NCBI GenBank assembly: GCA_009746045.1
Contig: RPFO01000253.1
Location: 1,624,888 to 1,688,887 of the forward strand
Direction of reading: 5' to 3'
Source: Mesostigma viride
Lineage: Eukaryota; Streptophyta; Mesostigmatophyceae; Mesostigmatales; Mesostigmataceae
DNA length: 64,000 nucleotides
Shown here: positions 1-9,800 of the stretch, piece after piece
Numbering within the stretch: position 1 is the first letter of the stretch
Layout of the letters: every line of letters starts with the position of its first letter
Notes under the pieces: generated by a model
Database searches by the model: none
Seen by the model: the letters and a program-made list of their open reading frames with translations, nothing else
Told to the model about the DNA's origin: nothing
Made by a program: the position numbers and the translations under genes

Positions 1-118
1 TGCTTAACCTGTTTAACCTGTTTAACCTGCTTAACCTGTTTAACCTGTTTAACCTGTTTAACCTGTTTAACCTGTTTAACCTGTTTAACCTGTTTATCAT
101 GTTTTTAAGGGTCCACAT
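1..118. repeat. 9-bp minisatellite AACCTGTTT, left part
   Basis: Nearly perfect tandem copies of the 9-mer AACCTGTTT fill the window edge, so the array probably continues to the left. The array resumes after the palindrome at 1464, which suggests the palindrome lies inside it. The unit has no stop in several frames and so yields spurious Leu-Phe-Asn reading frames. If the downstream DUF6055-like gene is intact, this is intronic DNA. Confidence 0.95.
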
Positions 119-706
119 AAACAGGGACCACATAAAACAAGTGCTCACTGCTGCGGCCACCGCAGACTTACTAAAGGCAAACATTCCCCAAGAGAAGGTA
201 GAGTGGTTTATCAACACACTTCTCGTCCCAAGCGAGTTGGCCAAGTACCCCGTGCCTGAGCGAGTTCATGAGCCGACTTCGGCGTTCCCATGCATAGACG
301 ACAATGTAAGAACAACCAGGTACACGTTGTACCATCATCTGGCCAAGGGCATCGGTTGGGGCGACCGTGAGTCTGCGACAAGGCCGGGCGGATTAGTTCG
401 GAAGAGCTTTCCCGAATCAGTGAATGCATTAGTGTCACACATCTAACCCTACAGCCGCGGAAGGTAAGCCCACCTAATGGTGATTTTGTTTTTCGTCGCG
501 CATACAACGTGCATTCCTGTTTACATCGAATTGCTTTTGATGCCGACCATTCCACCTTTACGGTTGCTGGGCATGTGTTGCGCTTGCGTGCGTTGTCTGT
601 TATCCAGGCCATCTACCACGCGCTCGACGTCCGCCGACAGCCCCACGCCTGGTGGCGTGTCGCCGCCCATTCACGCCGGAGCATCCCCATCCGGTGGCAG
701 CTCTAA
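99..706 (+). CDS. Hypothetical reading frames in left arm of palindrome 1
   Basis: One frame runs 99-446 (115 codons, first residues from flanking repeat) and contains IPQEKVEWFINTLLVPSEL. A second frame, about 485-706, contains HRIAFDADHSTFTVAG and ends IPIRWQL. A GTAAG donor-like site at about 464 lies between them, so they may be two exons of one gene. Both are repeated in inverted orientation in the right arm. I do not recognise a family. The protein-like composition and its conservation between arms suggest a former or present element gene. Confidence 0.35.
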
Positions 707-1463
707 CCCCCCGGCAGCAGAACCCTTCTTCTTAAGCTGCAACGCTCGTCGATGATACGGCGTCTCTCCCCGTGACAAAGGGCTTTCCATGGGAAGTGCG
801 TGCACCGGTTCCGCCTCCGGTGCGCGCTTAATACCGCGCTGAGTTTGCAAGGGCGCATTCTCTGCTGCCGGGGGGTTAGAGCTGCCACCGGATGGGGATG
901 CTCCGGCGTGAATGGGCGGCGACACGCCACCAGGCGGGGGGCTGTCGGCGGACGTCGAGCGCGTGGTAGATGGCATGGATAACAGACAACGCACGCAAGC
1001 GCAACACATGCCCAGCAACCGTAAAGGTGGAATGGTCGGCATCAAAAGCAATTCGATGTAAACAGGAATGCACGTTGCATGCGCGACAAAAAACAAAATC
1101 ACCATTAGGTGGGCTTACCTTCCGCGGCTGTAGGGTTAGATGTGTGACACTAATGCCTTCACTTATTCGGGAAAGCTCTTCCGAACTAATCCGCCCGGCC
1201 TTGTCGCAGACTCACGGTCGCCCCAACCGATGCCCTTGGCCAGATGATGGTACAACGTGTACCTGGTTGTTCTTACATTGTCGTCTATGCATGGAAACGC
1301 CGAAGTCGGCTCATAAACTCGCTCATGCACGGGGTAGTTGGCCAACTCGCTTGGGACGAGAAGTGTGTTGATAAACCAGTCTACCTTCTCTTGGGGAATG
1401 TTTGCCTTTAGTAAGTCTGCGGTGGCCGCAGCAGTGAGCACTTGTTTTATGTGGTCCCTGTTT
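119..1463. mobile_element. Palindromic element 1 (inverted repeat, arms about 0.6 kb)
   Basis: The left arm (about 119-722) is the reverse complement of the right arm (about 860-1463), centred near 791. An unpaired loop of about 135 bp lies at 723-859. The arms differ at scattered bases, so this is not an exact mirror. The same 9-bp minisatellite lies on both sides. Each arm carries the same two short reading frames, pointing toward the loop. No target duplication can be recognised because the flanks are repetitive. A mobile origin is inferred from the shared plan with the elements at 3347 and 9718. A hairpin assembly artefact is the main alternative, but the arm divergence argues against it. 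Confidence 0.7.
876..1463 (-). pseudogene. Right-arm copy of palindrome 1 reading frames, truncated
   Basis: This is the inverted partner of 99-706. The frame corresponding to 99-446 is read from 1463 down to 1163 and stops early, because the codon CAG of the left arm is TAA here, directly after KSFPE. The second frame (1073 to 876) stays open and differs by only two residues (I for Q at one site, P for H in the RRQP-AWW stretch). At least one arm copy is therefore broken, while the other frame is conserved. Confidence 0.35.
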
Positions 1464-3346
1464 AGCTTGTTTAACCCGTTTAACCTGTTTAACATGTTTA
1501 ACCTGTTTAACTAGTTTAACCTGGTTAACCTGTTTGACCTGTTTAACGTGTTTAACCTGTTTAACCTGTTTAACCTGTTTAACATGTTTAACCTGTTTAA
1601 CCTGTTTAACCTATTTAACCTGTTTAACCTGTTTAACCTGTTTAACCTGTTTAGCCTGTTTAACCTGTTTAGCTTGTTTAACCTGTTTAACCTGTGTATC
1701 GTGTTCAACCCGTTTAACCTGTTTAACCTGTTTAACCTGTTTAGCTTGTTTAAGCTGTTTAACCTGTTTAACCTGTTAAGCCTGGTTCACCTGTTTAACT
1801 TGTCAAACCGGTTTAACCGATTTAACCGATTTAACTGGTTTAGCTGGTTCAACCGGTGTTTAACCTGCTTAACCTGTTTAACCTGTTTAACCTGTTTAGC
1901 CTGTTTAGCCTTGTTTAACCTGTTTAACCTGTTTAACCTGTTTAACCTGTTTAACCTGTTTAACCTGTTTAACATGTTTAACCTGTTTAACCTGTTTAAC
2001 CTGTTTAACCTGTTTAACATGTTTAACCTGTTTAACCTGTTTAACCTGTTTAACCTGTTTAACCTGTTTAATCTGTTTAACCTATTTAACCTGTTTAACC
2101 GGTTTAACCTGTTTAGCTTGTTTAACCTGTTTAACCTGTTTAACATGTTTAACCTGTTTAACTTGTTGAACCTGTTGAACCTGTTGAACCTGTTGAACCT
2201 GTTGAACCTGTTGAACCTGTTTAACCTGTTTGACCTGTTTAACCTGTTTAACCTGTTTAACCTGGTTAACCTGTTTAACGTGTTTAACCTGTTTAACCTG
2301 TTTAACCTGTTTAACCTGTTTAACCTGTTTAACCTGTTTGACCTGTTTCACCTGTTTAACCTGTTTAACCTGTTTAACCTGCTTAACCTGGTTAACCTGG
2401 TTAACCTGCTTAACCTGTTTAACCTGTTTAACGTGTTTAACCTGTTGAACCTGGTTGACCTGATTGATCTGGTTAACCTGTTTAACCTGTTTAACCTGTT
2501 TAAGCTGCTTAACCTGTTTAACCTGTTTAACCTGTTTAACGTGTTTAACCTGCTTAACCTGGTTAACCTGGTTAACCTGCTTAACCTGTTTAACCTGTTT
2601 AACCTGTTTAACCTGGTTGACCTGATTGATCTGGTTAACCTGTTTAACCTGTTTAACCTTTTTAACTGCTTAACCTGTTTAACCTGTTTAACCTGTTTAA
2701 CCTGTTTAACCTGCTTAACCTGGTTAACCTGTTTAACCTGTTTAACCTGTTGAACCTGTTGAACCTGTTGAACCTGTTGAACCTGTTGAACCTGTTGAAC
2801 CTGTTGAACCTGTTGAACCTGTTGAACCTGTTGAACCTGGTTAACCTGTTGAACCTGTTGAACCTGTTGAACCTGTTGAACCTGTTGAACCTGTTGAACC
2901 TGTTGAACCTGTTGAACCTGTTTAACCTGTTTAACCTGTTTAACCTGTTTAACTAGTTTAACCTGGTTAACCTGGTTAACCTGTTAAACCTGGTTAACCT
3001 GGTTAACCTGGTTAACCTGGTTCACCTGTTTGACCTGTTTAACCTGTTTAACCTGTTTAACTTGTTTAACTTGTTTAACCTGTTTAACCTGTTTAACCTG
3101 TTTAACCTGTTTAACCTGATTAACCTGTTTAACCTGTTTAACCTGTTGAACCTGTTTAACCTGATTAACATGTTTAACCTGTTTGACCTGTTTAACCTGT
3201 TTAACTAGTTTAACCTGCTTAACCTGTTTAACCTGGTTAACCTGTTTAACGTGTTAAACCTGTTTAACCTGGTTAACCTGGTTAACCTGTTTAACCTGTT
3301 TAACCTGTTTGACCTGTTTAACCTGTTTAACCTGTGTTTTTAATCA
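1464..3346. repeat. 9-bp minisatellite AACCTGTTT, main array (about 1.9 kb)
   Basis: About 200 copies of AACCTGTTT, with variants CTGTTGAAC (runs near 2160 and 2750-2920), CTGGTTAAC, CTGCTTAAC and CTGTTTGAC. The variants form blocks, which indicates local amplification of mutant units. A short segment near 1780-1860 is more diverged. The array ends at the left boundary of palindrome 2. It probably lies within an intron of the + strand DUF6055-like gene. Confidence 0.97.
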
Positions 3347-3402
3347 TGGCCACCGCAAGCGAGTAGATATTTTTTTGTGGCTGATAAACAATAATCAAGC
3401 GT

Positions 3403-3930
3403 GTGGTTGCAATTAATTTGGGCACTGTCGGCAGCATAATAATGTCCGACGTCGGGTGGAGGGAAAAATATGCCAATATCGTAAAGGGGGTCAATGGTTT
3501 CCTGGGACAGGTATCCCCTGGTAAGCATGCTGACATTCTGCAGGCAGCAATGGCAGCTGCCGGCAGTGCTGAGCCGGAGCCAGCCGTGCCTGCAGCTGCC
3601 ATTGCCACTGCACACGCGAACGCCGCTGCGCAGGCCGGAAAGGAGGCGTTCACGCCGCACGAGCCTCTCCCCTCCCCGATGAAGCGCAAGCGAACGAAGC
3701 ACATCTTTCGCCCTAATGATGAGAAGGTGAAACTGGTGGATGACTTTGTAGCGGTCAAGGACAGCATGCAGGAGCGTGGATTTTTTACGAAGTGGTGCGC
3801 AGAGAAGGACGTTCACCCCAACACCGTCAGGGGGTGGCTGAAGAATCCCGCCAGGGTGCAACAGATGAAGACGGGCAAGAAGACGGCAAAGGTGGTGCCC
3901 AGGATGGTGGAGGGCAAGACAGCCCAGTAA
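3403..3930 (+). CDS. HTH-containing hypothetical protein, left-arm copy
   Basis: An open frame of 175 codons. Residues 1-40 contain SDVGWREKYANIVKGV; about 45-85 is an Ala-rich linker; 90-105 is basic (PSPMKRKRTK); 110-165 reads like a helix-turn-helix DNA-binding module, with GFFTKWCAEKDVHPNTVRGW as the probable HTH, followed by a basic tail. This resembles DNA-binding domains of transposases such as the CENP-B/pogo type in layout only. I cannot assign a family and no catalytic domain follows. The near-identical inverted copy at 5133-5660 keeps the frame, which supports coding function. An upstream in-frame start cannot be excluded. Confidence 0.5.
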   Translation: MVAINLGTVGSIIMSDVGWREKYANIVKGVNGFLGQVSPGKHADILQAAMAAAGSAEPEPAVPAAAIATAHANAAAQAGKEAFTPHEPLPSPMKRKRTKHIFRPNDEKVKLVDDFVAVKDSMQERGFFTKWCAEKDVHPNTVRGWLKNPARVQQMKTGKKTAKVVPRMVEGKTAQ

Positions 3931-4164
3931 GTCTAGTGTATACATATGTGTGTTGCCATTTAGTTCTGCACCTGTGTCTGTCAAAATTAGGTGTTTCTGT
4001 CCAAACGAAGGATGTGAAGCATTCGAAGCATATCTGGCCAGTTGGTTAGCACTTGGTTAGCAGCGTTTTGATTTGTTTCTCACTCGTTTGCCCGATGCAT
4101 GCATACAGCAGTTAACGTATGGTCTACTAAACCAAAGCATTCATGCCTATCCATGCCAATGTGA

Positions 4165-4900
4165 ATGTGTCTATGCCTGCCCCCCCCACACCCACGCACG
4201 CATGGCAGCCCCCCCCACACCCACGCACGCATGGCAGCCCCCCCACAAACCAACGCACGCATGCAAGCCCCCCCACACATGCATGCATGCCAGCCACCCC
4301 AAAAAACCACGCACGCATGCCAGCCACCCCACACACTCACGCACGCATGCCAGCCCCCCCCCACACGCACGCATGCATGCCAGCCATCCCCCACATGCAC
4401 GCATGCATGCCAGCCACCCCACGAACCCACGCACGCGCATGCCAGCCCACCCTAAACACACGCATGCATGGCAGCTCCCCCCCTCACCCCCGCATGCATG
4501 CCAGCCCCTCCACACACCCACACGGAGGCATGCCATCCCCTCCACAAACCCACGCACGCATGCCAGCCACCCCCACACCCATGCCACCGCCCATGCGTGG
4601 GTTCGTGGGGTGGCTGGCATGCATGCGTGCATGTGGGGGATGGCTGGCATGCATGGGTGCGTGTGGGGGGGGGCTGGCATGCGTGCGTGAGTGTGTGGGG
4701 TGGCTGGCATGCGTGCGTGGTTTTTTGGGGTGGCTGGCATGCATGCATGCATGTGGGGGGGGGCTTGCATGCGTGCGTTGGTTTGTGGGGGGGCTGCCAT
4801 GCGTGCGTGGGTGTGGGGGGGGGCTGCCATGCGTGCGTGGGTGTGTGGGGGGGCTGCCATGCGTGCGTGGGTGTGTGGGGGGGCAGGCATAGACACATTC
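4165..4900. repeat. CATGCATG/CCCACGCA-rich array at the tip of palindrome 2
   Basis: Imperfect tandem units of about 25-30 bp (CAGCCCCCCCACACCCACG-type) fill the inner part of the left arm, and their complement fills the inner part of the right arm. The repeats create overlapping long reading frames on both strands rich in His, Pro, Ala, Cys and Gly. These are by-products of the repeat. The array can form hairpins through the CATGCATG cores. Confidence 0.9.
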
Positions 4901-5132
4901 ACATTGGCATGGATAGGCATGAATGCTTTGGTTTAGTAGACCATACGTTAACTGCTGTATGCATGCATCGGGCAAACGAGTGAGAAACAAATCAGAACGC
5001 TGCTAACCAAGTGCTAACCAACTGGCCAGATATGCTTCGAATGCTTCACATCCTTCGTTTGGACAGAAACACCTAATGTTGACAGACACATGTGCAGAAC
5101 TAAATGGCAACACACATATGTATACACTAGAC

Positions 5133-5660
5133 TTACTGGGCTGTCTTGCCCTCCACCATCCTGGGCACCACCTTTGCCGTCTTCTTGCCCGTCTTCATCT
5201 GTTGCACCCTGGCGGGATTCTTCAGCCACCCCCTGACGGTGTTGGGGTGAACGTCCTTCTCTGCGCACCACTTCGTAAAAAATCCGCGCTCCTTCATGAT
5301 GTCCTTGACCGCTACAAAGTCATCCACCAGTTTCACCTTCTCATCATTAGAGCGAAAGATGTGCTTCGTTCGCTTGCGCTTCATCGGGGAGGGGAGAGGC
5401 TTGTGCGGCGTGAACGCCTCCTTTCCGGCCTGCGCAGCGGTGTTCGCATCTGCAGTGGCAATGGCAGCTGCAGGCACGGCTGGCTCCGGCTCAGCACTGC
5501 CGGCAGCTGCCATTGCTGCCTGCAGAATGTCAGCATGCTTACCAGGGGATACCTGTCCCAGGAAACCCTTGACCCCCTTTACGATATTGGCATATTTTTC
5601 CCTCCACCCGACGTCGGACATTATTATGTTGCCGACAGTGCCCAAATTAATTGCAACCAC
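5133..5660 (-). CDS. HTH-containing hypothetical protein, right-arm copy
   Basis: Inverted copy of 3403-3930 with the same length and an intact frame. It differs at about nine residues, including S/N in GTVGxII, N/K in KGVxGF, HANA versus DANT, E/K before PLPSP, P/S before NDEK and DSMQ versus DIMK. The HTH-like segment GFFTKWCAEKDVHPNTV is identical in both arms. Frame and probable DNA-binding segment are kept although the linker varies, which argues that both copies were constrained or homogenised. Function unknown. Confidence 0.5.
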   Translation of the reverse strand: MVAINLGTVGNIIMSDVGWREKYANIVKGVKGFLGQVSPGKHADILQAAMAAAGSAEPEPAVPAAAIATADANTAAQAGKEAFTPHKPLPSPMKRKRTKHIFRSNDEKVKLVDDFVAVKDIMKERGFFTKWCAEKDVHPNTVRGWLKNPARVQQMKTGKKTAKVVPRMVEGKTAQ

Positions 5661-5716
5661 ACTCTTGATTATTGTTTATCAGCCACAAAAAAACGTCTAC
5701 TCGCTTGCGGTGGCCA

Positions 5717-6282
5717 TCGCTGCACGCAGCACAGAAGGACGCACAATATGTAACAGGCTGGCATCAGTGACGCTGGAGTTCGCTTCGTTAGTGCCAGAAT
5801 CGCTTCGTTAGTGCCAGAATCGCTTCTTAAGTGTGAATCAACTACTTAACTACGATCGTGTTGCGCAAAGGAGAAACCCGAACATCCTGACATCGCCGCG
5901 GGCGCCGTACCGTACGGCCTGATCGCACCCCCACGACCGAGGGCCATCCCTGAAATCCTGCGGAGCCGCGAGTTCCGGCCCGTAACCGCCGGCCTGAACG
6001 TCGTCACACCCGCCTAAGATCGAGTCTTACCAATCCTAAACGGGTGCTGAATTCAGCAAAATGCGCGCGAAATTGCGGGGGGCATGTACGGCTGGGGGCA
6101 AGAGTTTGTGCCGTATCTCAATCTCCAAACTCTTGCCCTAGATTCTCTGAACCGGTGGCATGCGACTTAAACATAAAAAACTTCGGCCAAATTAACTTGG
6201 GTGCTCGGAAGTGGTTATTCCGGGCAAAATAGTGTGACGGACCGATTTGCCTCAGGCGGCAAAAGGTTCCGGCACTATTTTG
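5717..6282. other. Intron-like unique sequence between palindrome 2 and the second 9-bp array
   Basis: No convincing gene. It contains a tandem duplication of about 22 bp (CGCTTCGTTAGTGCCAGAAT, near 5780-5822) and a short inverted repeat, GGGCAAGAGTTT at about 6098 with AAACTCTTGCCC at about 6127. The reading frame 6044-6232 has no recognisable domain. Confidence 0.6.
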
Positions 6283-6840
6283 TTTAGCCTGTTTAACCTG
6301 TTTAACCTGTTTAACCTGTTTAACCTGTTTAATCTGTTTAACCTGTTTAACCTGTTTAACCTGTTTAACCTGTTTAACCTGTTTAACCTGTTTAACCTGT
6401 TTAACCTGCTTAACCTGTTTAACCTATTTAACCTATTTAACCTGTTTAACCTGTTTAACCTGTTTGACCTGTTTGACCTGTTTGACCTGTTTAACCTGTT
6501 GAACCTGTTGAACCTGTTTAACCTGTTTAACCTGTTTAACCTGTTTAACCTGTTTAACCTGTTTAACCTGTTTAACCTGTTTAACCTGTTTAACCTGTTT
6601 GACCTGTTTGACCTGTTTAACCTGGTTAACCTGTTTAACCTGGTTAGCCTGTTGAACCTGTTTAACCTGTTGAACCTGTTGAACCTGGTTAACCCGTTTA
6701 ACCTGTTTAACCTGTTTAACCTGTTTAACCTGTTTAGCCTGTTTAACCTGTTTAACCTGTTTAACGTGTTTAACCTGTTTAACCTGTTTAACGTGTTTAA
6801 CCTGTTTAACCTGTTTAACCTGTTTAACCTGTTTGAGCTG
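6283..6840. repeat. 9-bp minisatellite AACCTGTTT, second array
   Basis: About 60 copies of the same 9-mer as at 1464-3346, in the same orientation, with the same TTGAAC and TTTGAC variants. It ends about 55 bp upstream of the first recognisable exon of the DUF6055-like gene. That exon itself carries four diverged units of the same repeat (see findings). Confidence 0.97.
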
Positions 6841-6895
6841 AATAGCTTGTCTGCCCCCTGTACCATGTTTACCTTGCGTAATTAATTTATTTTAG

Positions 6896-9800
6896 GTTTC
6901 CTGACCTGGCTAACCTGCTCAACCTGTTTAACCTGGCTACCCTGGTCACCCCCTTCACCCCGTCGGCCCCCTTGAATCCGCCCATGCCACTGGTGCTGTC
7001 CACCTGGGTGTCTTACCTGTGCCACTTGGCACAGCCACGCGCCGCGCCAGTACGGCATAAACATCATCGACCTGGTGCCTGTTCCTGGGGCCGGCTGGGG
7101 TGGCTCGGCCAACGGGGGTCTGGTGGAAGCCCAGCTGCGGGGTTTGCAGGATGGGGATGATGCCCCCGGTTGGCGCGCCACGCTGTTGGTGGGTGATGTG
7201 TGCCAGCATGAATTAGATTGCACATGCTAGCCTGTCGGGGGTAAGAACAGCTAGCGCACTGGCTGCATCGCATGAGGAGGTGGATATTCATCTCACAAAA
7301 TCTGTCACAGTGCCGCTCCGTTTTGCGCATGACAAGGTTGCCTTGGCCACCGCCTACACCTGCACCCAGTCAACGTCTTTGGATTTTCTTTCGTTCATCA
7401 TGTTCGTGGCTGTGCCCATCGCTGATGACAACACTTAAAGTACTAGCCTATGTCTTGCCTCCATAATGTCTTGGTTACTCTGTGTGTTTAGGCACCGCGT
7501 TATGACGAATACTGCTAGGGATACTACCTACAGCAGTTCTCGTGACTCGTGAGTAGCTGCAGCTGATCACGGGCCCCGCCAGGATTTGTCTCTCGTGCCA
7601 TAAGGGATCAAGCCCTTTTTATATCCTCGGCATGCCCAACAATATCGGATAATGCTTGCGACCCCACAACCGCAGGTCATCAACGCATCCACCGGCGAGG
7701 CCGTGCGCTACAGCCCGATGTGGAAGGGTGTGGGTGTGGTCGAGCAACCGATCCGTATATTCGTGCGGCCGGGCGAGAGGTGCTGCCTCGCGGTGGCCGC
7801 CGCGCCCTCGCGGTTCACGATCCAAAAGTTCCGACCGGGCTACCACGTGCGGCCGCGGTTTCTGTACGAGGTGTTTCTCAAGGTGCGCGTTGTTGGACGT
7901 GGCGTCCTTCAAGGTAGGACTGGTCCCGGGTACGCAGTGCTCACGTGCAAGTCCCTCAAGGTACCATTGCTCACCTGACGCAGTCTACGTGTAAAATCAA
8001 GGCACGCATGGTCCCTCGAGGTGCAAAGTGTTCCTCGAGGAACTAGGAAATTTTAACGAGGACCAATCCTTGCAGAGGGGTTGGTTTCCCCCCGCACAGA
8101 TTCACCACACTTCGCAGTCCAGATATCCCACTGCATGACTGCTCCACGTGGGTGGCATCCCTAGAAACGGATGCCCAGGAAGAAACCTGGAAAGACGCAT
8201 GCGCAGCGATCAAGGCGAGCAAGACCTTGGGACCAATGAGGGGACAGCTAGAACAAACTAGTATAGTATCGTACGATTAAGAAACAACGTTTAAAGGGAT
8301 TGGTGGCTCGCCCTTCAAGCGTGGAGTCCGTGCAGCGGCTTGTTGCCTGCTGGCTGGCTGGCTGGCCGCCACGCTTGCGTGCCTGCACCCCTTTGGGCTA
8401 GCTCGTGTGCAGGAGGGATCACGCGCGTGGCTCATCTCCCTCGGCTGCTTCATCATGCCGTGCATTCTGTGGCAGTCAGATTCAAGATACATAGTTTGGC
8501 GTGTCTCGTTGCATACTTGCTCACTGGTCAGAGCAACTACAAGTTGCAGTTGTCGCGCCTTGCCCACTTGTCCTCTGTCTCCAAACGGCACAGGATTTTC
8601 TCTTGTCGGGCTCCCCTCTCCTTTCTCTTCGATGGACTAGGTCTTATCAGGTCGGGCCCACTTTGTTTCCTGCCCTTTCACCCACTTTAACGGTTTCCCT
8701 TGTCACCTGCATCGCTCCTGTCGGGGCGGGACGAGTTGGGTCTACTTCTCCTTCACCTTCACTTGTCTTGCTCCTATGGGGTCCCCTCTGTCACTCATGC
8801 TCCTTATCCCTCCCTGTCACTCAGGTTCCTCATCCCTCCCTTTTATTCGGGCCCCTCATCCCTCCCTTTTATTCGAGCCCCTCGTCCCTCCCTTTTATTC
8901 GGGTTCCTCATCCCTCCCTTTTATTCGCGCCCCTCATCCCTCCCTTTTATTCGGGCCCCTCATCCCTCCCTTTTATTCGGGTTCCTCATCCCTCCCTTTT
9001 ATTCTCGTTCCTCATCCCTCCCTTTTATTCGGGTTCCTCATCCCTCCCTTTTATTCGGGCCCCTCATCCCTCCCTTTTATTCGGGCCCCTCATCCCTCCC
9101 TTTTATTCGGGTTCTTCATCCCTCCCTTTTATTCGGGCCCCTCATCCCTCCCTTTTATTCGGGTTCCTCATCCCTCCCTTTTATTCTCGTTCCTCATCCC
9201 TCCCTTTTATTCGGGTTCCTCATCCCTCCCTTTTATTCGGGCCCCTCATCCCTCCCTTTTATTCGGGCCCCTCATCCCTCCCTTTTATTCGGGCCCCTCA
9301 TCCCTCCCTTTTATTCGGGCTCCTCATCCCTCCCTTTTATTCGGGCCCCTCATCCCTCCCTTTTATTCGGGCCCCTCATCCCTCCCTTTTATTCGGGCCC
9401 CTCATCCCTCCCTTTTATTCTCGTTCCTCATCCCTCCCTTTTTTTCTCGTTCCTCATCCCTCCCTTTTATTCGGGTCCCTCATCCCTCCCTTTTATTCGG
9501 GCCCCTCATCCCTCCCTTTTTTTCTCGTTCCTCATCCCTCCCTTTTATTCGGGTTCGTCATCCCTCCCTTTTATTCGGGCCCCTCATCCCTCCCTTTTAT
9601 TCGGGCCCCTCATCCCTCCCTTTTATTCGGGTTCGTCATCCCTCCCTTTTATTCGGGCCCCTCATCCCTCCCTTTTATTCTCGTTCCTCATCCCTCCCTT
9701 TTATTCCGGCCCCTCATAGTTATTCTAGGGCCTCAGGCCTAGACTATCAGTACACGTGGCGTTGTCCCCGTCTCCCAAGTGGGATACGGACATGGACGGT

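Larger units (their letters stand above)
3347..5716. mobile_element. Palindromic element 2 (arms about 1.1 kb)
   Basis: The two arms are reverse complements with a centre near 4531. The left boundary is TGGCCACCGCAAGCGAG and the right boundary is its complement ending at 5716. Each arm carries one 175-codon gene directed toward the centre, followed by about 240 bp of 3' sequence and a CATGCATG-rich simple array. The central 150 bp (about 4440-4592) is not self-complementary along the axis. Arms differ at scattered positions. No clear target duplication was found, because the left flank is minisatellite. Confidence 0.7.

Noticed and set aside
1534-2956. Leu-Phe-Asn, Leu-Asn-Arg and Thr-Cys-Leu repeat proteins
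   Set aside because: Translations of the 9-bp minisatellite in different frames. No start context or conserved flanks.
1464-3346. Telomeric or subtelomeric repeat
   Set aside because: The unit AACCTGTTT matches no telomere type I know, and ordinary genes continue on the right.
4073-4990. His/Pro/Ala- and Gly/Cys/Trp-rich frames on both strands
   Set aside because: Translations of the CATGCATG-rich array at the tip of palindrome 2.
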